Assembly: GCF_007830435.1 (NCBI RefSeq)
Contig: NZ_VLLC01000010.1
Coordinates: forward strand, 1-64,000
DNA: 64,000 bases
Direction of reading: 5' to 3'
From: Desulfobotulus alkaliphilus
GTDB taxonomy: Bacteria > Desulfobacterota > Desulfobacteria > Desulfobacterales > ASO4-4
Shown one piece after another: positions 59,670 through 64,000 of this stretch; positions within the stretch are counted from its first letter, which is position 1; each line of letters opens with the position of its first letter. Below the pieces are notes generated by a model that worked only from the letters and a program-made list of their open reading frames with translations, was not told the origin of the DNA and made no database searches. A program made the translations under genes and the position numbers.

Positions 59670-62411
59670 TCAGCGCTTCATTTGAATCACCGTTTCCAGC
59701 ATACCATCCACCGTGGTTACGGTCTTGGAGTTGGCCTGGAATCCCCTCTGGGTAGTGATCATTCTTACAAACTCATCACCGATGTCCACATTGCTCATCT
59801 CAAGGGAGTTGGGAGAGAGCTTGCCAAGGCCGTTGGAACCGGGCCGACCCGTAATGGCGTTGCCGCTTTCCCGGGTTTCCCTGTAGAGGTTCCCCCCCTC
59901 CTTGTACAGGCCCTGATTGTTCATGAACTTGGCCAGCCCCACCCTGTAAAGGGGAATGAGCTGCCCGTTGGAGTACATACCCGTCATCACCCCTTCGGAA
60001 GAAACATTCACCCCTTCCAGATCCCCGGCACCATATCCGTCTGCCGTCTGATAGATGGTAGAAGAAGTCCGGGCATACTGGGTTGTAGTAAGGGATGAGT
60101 TGATGAAATTCAGGCCATCAAAGGCCGTACCAATATTAAAGGATATCTTCTGCTCGGTGGTACGATAGGTCCCATCCGTGGCCATGCGGCCCGCACTGCC
60201 CAGAAAATCCGCCGTGAACTCATAAAATCCGTCACTGTTAATATCCCTTGCACCCAGACGGCGCCAGGAAGTGCCCCCCTGTATGTCAAAGGAAATGACA
60301 CTGCTTTCCACATTGGCTCCGTGACGCATGGGTTCGGTGAAGGTAAAAACAATGTCTTCTCTGTCATTTTCTCCACCGGAACCGTCAAGATCAATATACA
60401 CCCTGTCCTTGTCACCCCTTACAACGGCATTGGGATAGTCTTCGGGCCTGACACGGGGGTTGATATCAAAGGAAAAAACATTTCCTCCAATTGCAGGGTC
60501 ACTAAACGTCCATTCCACATCCGCATTGCTGCTGCCGTCAAAGCTGATGGCCAGCCTGGTGGGACTAACAGCAGGATCTATAGGATCATCATTAAGAATT
60601 ACGGCGTTGGGGTACTCCCTTGGGGCTACAGGATTAATGGCAAAGGTTAAGCTATCTCCATCCATGCCCGGTGCAGGGAGGTTAAATTGCAAATCAATAC
60701 TCCCATCACCATTTAAATCTATCATTATGTTGCCGTCGCCATCGACACCAATATCCGCAGCACCGTAGCCGGGAATAGTACCGTCCCAATCACCAGTAAC
60801 ATCATTGTAAGTTAACACAACATTTCCGGTTGCAACGGTCATTGCCCGAGGATTATTCACAGTCATAGTGGTGTTTGTTGTGGTAATCTGGCCGGCCCCT
60901 CCAACAAAGGTAGCATTTCTGGGGTCATCAAGGTTCCAGACCCATCCTGTCCCATCAACCCAGGTCACCTGCAACCCCGCCACCTGCTGGTTCAAAACCG
61001 CAGGATTTACAACTTCTATATTACCAATAGTGCCCCATCCGGGGACAGTATCACCCACCTCATCTCCCACCGCTCCCATCACATTCCGCACACTGGGATT
61101 ACTCATGTACCATTCCCCCCGTCCGTCCGCACCTCCCCTGGGGTTCCATACAAGATTCATCCCCTCCATGTCCCTGATCATAACACTGGGATCATTGATC
61201 ATCATCGTGGTGTTATCATTGGCCGTATCGCCCCGGTAACTGAGGCCCACCACATTCTGAACATGGGCATCCCTGGGCTTGTTGATGTCAAACTTCAGAG
61301 AATCCGTAGCCACGGCGTTGGAAGCAAGACGAATAATCATATCCGGTTCCGGCTCCGTATCCGTGGGATCCGGATCAAAAACAATTTCTATGCGCCGTGC
61401 ATCGGAATAAATGATCTGGGCATTGGCATAGGCCTGAGGTATGGGGTTCTGAAACTGCCAGCGATCACCATCATATTCCACATGGAAATCAAAACCGTCT
61501 GAATCCATGGGTTCCGTGGAATTGAGCACAAAGGTGAGGTCATCGTAACGGTTCACTCCTTCAGAGCGCACATTACCAATGCGGCCCGTATATTTCTCCA
61601 TGGTCATATCCGCAATGGAACCATCGGATTCATTAAAATGAATCACCCCTCTGGCCAGAAGGCCCTGCCCCGGAGTTCCCTGCACACCGAGCCGTTTGTC
61701 TTCGGAAGGGTTCATGGTGATGATGTACTCCCAGTCCGAACCGGATTTCTTATCATAATAAATGGTAATATCATGGGTGCTGCCAAGGGCATCATAAACC
61801 TTGACTACGGTCTGATATTCATAGCTGTTGGGGGGAACAGGCGGCTGTTTACCCGCATCCCAGGCATTGGACAACACAACGGACTGGCTTGCCGCATCGG
61901 CATCCAGGTTGGTAATGGCCGTAATTTCCGAAGTCTGTTTCGGAGGAGATGTAAAAGACTGCAAAATGATACTGGTCATGGCACCCATATCATTGCCCGT
62001 TTCTTCATCAAGCTTCCAGCCCTGAACCACCATACCCTCAGGGGTCACAAGTTTGCCGTCTTTGTCAAAATTAAAATTCCCCGCACGGGTATAGTACTCC
62101 TGATTGCTGGCCGGATGCCGGACCACAAAAAAACCGTTACCACCAATGGAAAGGTCGGTGGCATTGCCCGTGGATTCAAAGGATCCCTGATTGTGAAGGT
62201 TATCCACGCTGCCAAGGGCCATACCACGACCCATCTGGGCCGAGCCCGACTGGGTACCTACGGTCTGGTTGAGGACATCGGCAAAGGTATAGCGGCTTCC
62301 CTTGAAACCCACGGTGTTCACATTGGATATATTGTCACCGATCACCTGCATGGATCTGCCCATGTTGGTAAGACCGCTGGTTCCCGTATAAAGAGAGCTT
62401 GTGAGAGACAT
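59670..62411 (-). CDS. flgE: Giant flagellar hook protein FlgE
   Basis: 913 aa from the ATG at 62411 (CCGGAGGTGCCTT before it), about twice the enteric length. N-terminal D0/D1: SLYTGTSGLTNMGRSMQVIG, DNISNVNTVGFKGSRYTFAD; then ATDLSIGGNGFFVVRHP; C-terminal NSLEMSNVDIGDEFVRMITT, QRGFQANSKTVTTVDGML. The enlarged beta-rich middle has Asp/Gly loops of the DxNxDGxxD kind (IDLNGDGSIDLQF near residue 560; RDINSDGFYEF) that look like calcium-binding sites. Follows flgD. Confidence 0.95.
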   Translation of the reverse strand: MSLTSSLYTGTSGLTNMGRSMQVIGDNISNVNTVGFKGSRYTFADVLNQTVGTQSGSAQMGRGMALGSVDNLHNQGSFESTGNATDLSIGGNGFFVVRHPASNQEYYTRAGNFNFDKDGKLVTPEGMVVQGWKLDEETGNDMGAMTSIILQSFTSPPKQTSEITAITNLDADAASQSVVLSNAWDAGKQPPVPPNSYEYQTVVKVYDALGSTHDITIYYDKKSGSDWEYIITMNPSEDKRLGVQGTPGQGLLARGVIHFNESDGSIADMTMEKYTGRIGNVRSEGVNRYDDLTFVLNSTEPMDSDGFDFHVEYDGDRWQFQNPIPQAYANAQIIYSDARRIEIVFDPDPTDTEPEPDMIIRLASNAVATDSLKFDINKPRDAHVQNVVGLSYRGDTANDNTTMMINDPSVMIRDMEGMNLVWNPRGGADGRGEWYMSNPSVRNVMGAVGDEVGDTVPGWGTIGNIEVVNPAVLNQQVAGLQVTWVDGTGWVWNLDDPRNATFVGGAGQITTTNTTMTVNNPRAMTVATGNVVLTYNDVTGDWDGTIPGYGAADIGVDGDGNIMIDLNGDGSIDLQFNLPAPGMDGDSLTFAINPVAPREYPNAVILNDDPIDPAVSPTRLAISFDGSSNADVEWTFSDPAIGGNVFSFDINPRVRPEDYPNAVVRGDKDRVYIDLDGSGGENDREDIVFTFTEPMRHGANVESSVISFDIQGGTSWRRLGARDINSDGFYEFTADFLGSAGRMATDGTYRTTEQKISFNIGTAFDGLNFINSSLTTTQYARTSSTIYQTADGYGAGDLEGVNVSSEGVMTGMYSNGQLIPLYRVGLAKFMNNQGLYKEGGNLYRETRESGNAITGRPGSNGLGKLSPNSLEMSNVDIGDEFVRMITTQRGFQANSKTVTTVDGMLETVIQMKR

Positions 62412-62476
62412 AAGGCACCTCCGGATCAAAAAACGTTAAAAAAAGACTCCGGTTCCGGAATACTATAAAATAATAT

Positions 62477-63559
62477 TTATCCGACACTCCGGACGGCACC
62501 GGAAGAAACCAGACTCCCATCCACATTCAGATAGGGAATTCCATTTCTGTACACAAGGCCCGTAACCTCCCCGGAAACCCGGGTATCTGCCATGGCTCCC
62601 TTGCTGAGAACCCTGTAGGAATAAATGCCCGGAGCCACGGTTACACCAAAACGATCCTTACCATCCCAGGAAATCTCATGGAAATCCCCACCGGATTTTG
62701 TTCCTTCATACAAAGACTTCACAAGATTGCCCTCCCTGTCATAGATCTCCACCAGCACCTCATCTTCCCGGTCCAGGGTGTAACCGGGAATATTCCCGAG
62801 AATACGACCGTCAAAATCAATGCTGGCCGTTTCCGCGGTCACCTCCCTGCCGATATATTCCATGGGACTGATCACCGGGGCTGTGGCAGGTTTTTCCCAC
62901 ACCTTGAGAAGACTTTCAGGGTCCACAAAGGTACCCTTGACCTGAAGGTAGGCTTTTCCGTTGGCATAAAGAATACCCTCCACCGTACCCTCCACAGTAG
63001 TCTGTACCCGCTCCATCCCACCGGGTCCCATGGCAATCACATCATAGCGATAGGAACCATCCGCTACCTGCCGGTCTCCGGTATCCCTTGCATCCCAGGA
63101 GATGGGATGGGAGCCTGCCTCCTGCTGGCCCAGAGAAAGGGTTCGGACCTGCTGGCCCTTTTCATCATAAATGTTAATGGTGACAGAAGCGTTCTCCTCC
63201 AGGGTGTAAAAGCCACCCACGGCCTTACCGCTGGAAACCTCTATGGAATCCACCTCCGCAAGGATTTCCTTACCCATGTAGGCTTCCAGATCCCTTGAAG
63301 AACCAGCCTCCATGGCTTTGAGAATACTTTCCAGGGTTTTATTGGTATTAAAGGCCGCCTCCAGCTGGGAGAACTGGGCCAGCTGGGATGTAAAATCCGT
63401 TCCTTCCATGGGATTCAGCGGATCCTGATTCTGGAGCTGGGCCACCAGCATGGTGAGAAAGGCCTCCCTTCCCAGGGGATCTTTTTCCTCATCTTCCCTT
63501 GCTTTATACTCCGATGCAACCCTGGCCAGCGCTGCATTACCCATTGCATTTGTTTCCAT
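62477..63559 (-). CDS. flgD: Hook cap protein FlgD with duplicated C-terminal module
   Basis: 360 aa against about 230 usual. N-terminal FlgD signature: GREAFLTMLVAQLQNQDPLN, PMEGTDFTSQLAQFSQLEAA. Two copies of the FlgD Fn3/Tudor-like module follow: the first has ENASVTINIYDEKGQQVRTL, ISWDARDTGDRQVADGSYRY and GTVEGILYANGKAYLQVKG; the second EDEVLVEIYDREGNLVKSLY, ISWDGKDRFGVTVAPGIYSY and GEVTGLVYRNGIPYLNVDG. The duplication may fit the cap to the oversized hook. Confidence 0.95.
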   Translation of the reverse strand: METNAMGNAALARVASEYKAREDEEKDPLGREAFLTMLVAQLQNQDPLNPMEGTDFTSQLAQFSQLEAAFNTNKTLESILKAMEAGSSRDLEAYMGKEILAEVDSIEVSSGKAVGGFYTLEENASVTINIYDEKGQQVRTLSLGQQEAGSHPISWDARDTGDRQVADGSYRYDVIAMGPGGMERVQTTVEGTVEGILYANGKAYLQVKGTFVDPESLLKVWEKPATAPVISPMEYIGREVTAETASIDFDGRILGNIPGYTLDREDEVLVEIYDREGNLVKSLYEGTKSGGDFHEISWDGKDRFGVTVAPGIYSYRVLSKGAMADTRVSGEVTGLVYRNGIPYLNVDGSLVSSGAVRSVG

Positions 63560-63575
63560 TTTTGCCCCCTTATCC

Positions 63576-64000
63576 TCAGGCCATCAGATGCAGCCGGGAA
63601 TCCCTGCTGTTAACGGGTATGGATACCGGATGCCTTCGGCCTCCGGATTCTGCCGCTGTGGTCCCATTTTTTTCAGATTTTTTTGATCTTCGGGACTCTC
63701 TCTCCCGCTCGCGCTCCCGGAAAAGGGCAGAATCAAAATCCGGAGACACACTGACCTCAATACGCTCCACCCGCATCCCCTGCTCCTGCATCTGGGCCTT
63801 GAGCTCCGCAGCCTGGGCAAGGAGCAGTTCATGGGTTCCCTTCTGCTCCGCAAGCATTCTGATATTCACAACACCTGCAATATTTTCAATGCGCAAATGC
63901 AAACGACCGAGATGCTCCGGCTTCAACTGGAAACTCACCTCATTCTGCCCATCACGGATGGCATCGGCCATCTTACGACCCACCTGATCCATCACAAAGG
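63576..64000 (-). CDS. fliK: Hook-length control protein FliK, C-terminal part (cut by window edge)
   Basis: The frame is open to the right edge; about 141 residues are visible. They contain the FliK Flg_hook domain: QNEVSFQLKPEHLGRLHLRI, ENIAGVVNIRMLAEQKGTHE, LLLAQAAELKAQMQEQGMRV, ERIEVSVSP, then a basic, disordered tail. LKPEHLG is the diagnostic motif. This is the true fliK, next to flgD and flgE; the protein at 41746-42801 is a divergent second copy. Confidence 0.93.
   Translation of the reverse strand, partial: FVMDQVGRKMADAIRDGQNEVSFQLKPEHLGRLHLRIENIAGVVNIRMLAEQKGTHELLLAQAAELKAQMQEQGMRVERIEVSVSPDFDSALFRERERERESRRSKKSEKNGTTAAESGGRRHPVSIPVNSRDSRLHLMA

Overview
The window reads as part of a polar-flagellum chromosomal cluster from a Gram-negative bacterium, most likely a Desulfobacterota (former Deltaproteobacteria, Desulfobacter-like) species. 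Reasons: L- and P-ring genes (flgH, flgI), polar-flagellum regulators flhF and flhG, a FlgJ without muramidase domain, the csrA-fliW pair, sigma-54 and sigma-28 type promoters in the same cluster, and a deltaproteobacterial style gene order. The species is an inference.

Left edge (1-832): the tail of an Rpn-type nuclease/transposase and a HicB-like antitoxin whose partner hicA is interrupted by an amber codon.

Glycan island (about 866-16335, + strand): it starts with a near-consensus sigma-54 promoter and pseB. An embedded phosphonate module follows: a CysC-like kinase, a Fom1-like cytidylyltransferase/PEP mutase fusion, phosphonopyruvate decarboxylase, a phosphonoacetaldehyde-reductase-type iron alcohol dehydrogenase and a Rossmann-LicD fusion. 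A dead transposase separates this from pseF, a pseudaminic-acid-associated methyltransferase, pseG, an ATP-grasp protein carrying a shortened epimerase domain, a HAD phosphatase, pseI and a Maf glycosyltransferase with TPR repeats. pseC and pseH are not present. The set suggests production of a CMP-activated 2-carbon phosphonate (probably hydroxyethylphosphonate) and its transfer by LicD to a glycan, possibly the pseudaminic-type flagellin glycan. That would be a phosphonate-decorated flagellum.

Filament region (16365-27666, + strand): two giant flagellin paralogues (1127 and 1131 aa), each with a roughly 600-residue hexapeptide-repeat (predicted left-handed beta-helix) outer domain, one behind a sigma-28-like and the other behind a sigma-54 promoter, then fliD, fliS, a fliT-like gene and flaG. 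Both flagellin leaders carry a hairpin with GGA in the loop plus a GGA at the Shine-Dalgarno, the layout of CsrA repression sites.

Basal body, export and motor region (27689-64000, - strand): transcription runs right to left: fliK (partial), flgD, flgE, motA, two motB-like genes, fliL, fliM, fliN, fliOPQR, flhB, flhA, flhF, flhG, fliA, a giant FliL-like protein, two small proteins, a FliK-like protein and FlhX; then flgF, G, A, H, I, J behind a sigma-54 promoter; then flgN, K, L, csrA and fliW. All axial proteins are enlarged (FlgK 1375 aa, FlgL 1024 aa, FlgE 913 aa). The giant FliL-like protein carries 18 copies of a short motif that resembles the CheY-P-docking N-terminus of FliM, which makes it a candidate undescribed chemotaxis-to-stator adaptor. 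fliE-I and flgB-C are not in the window.
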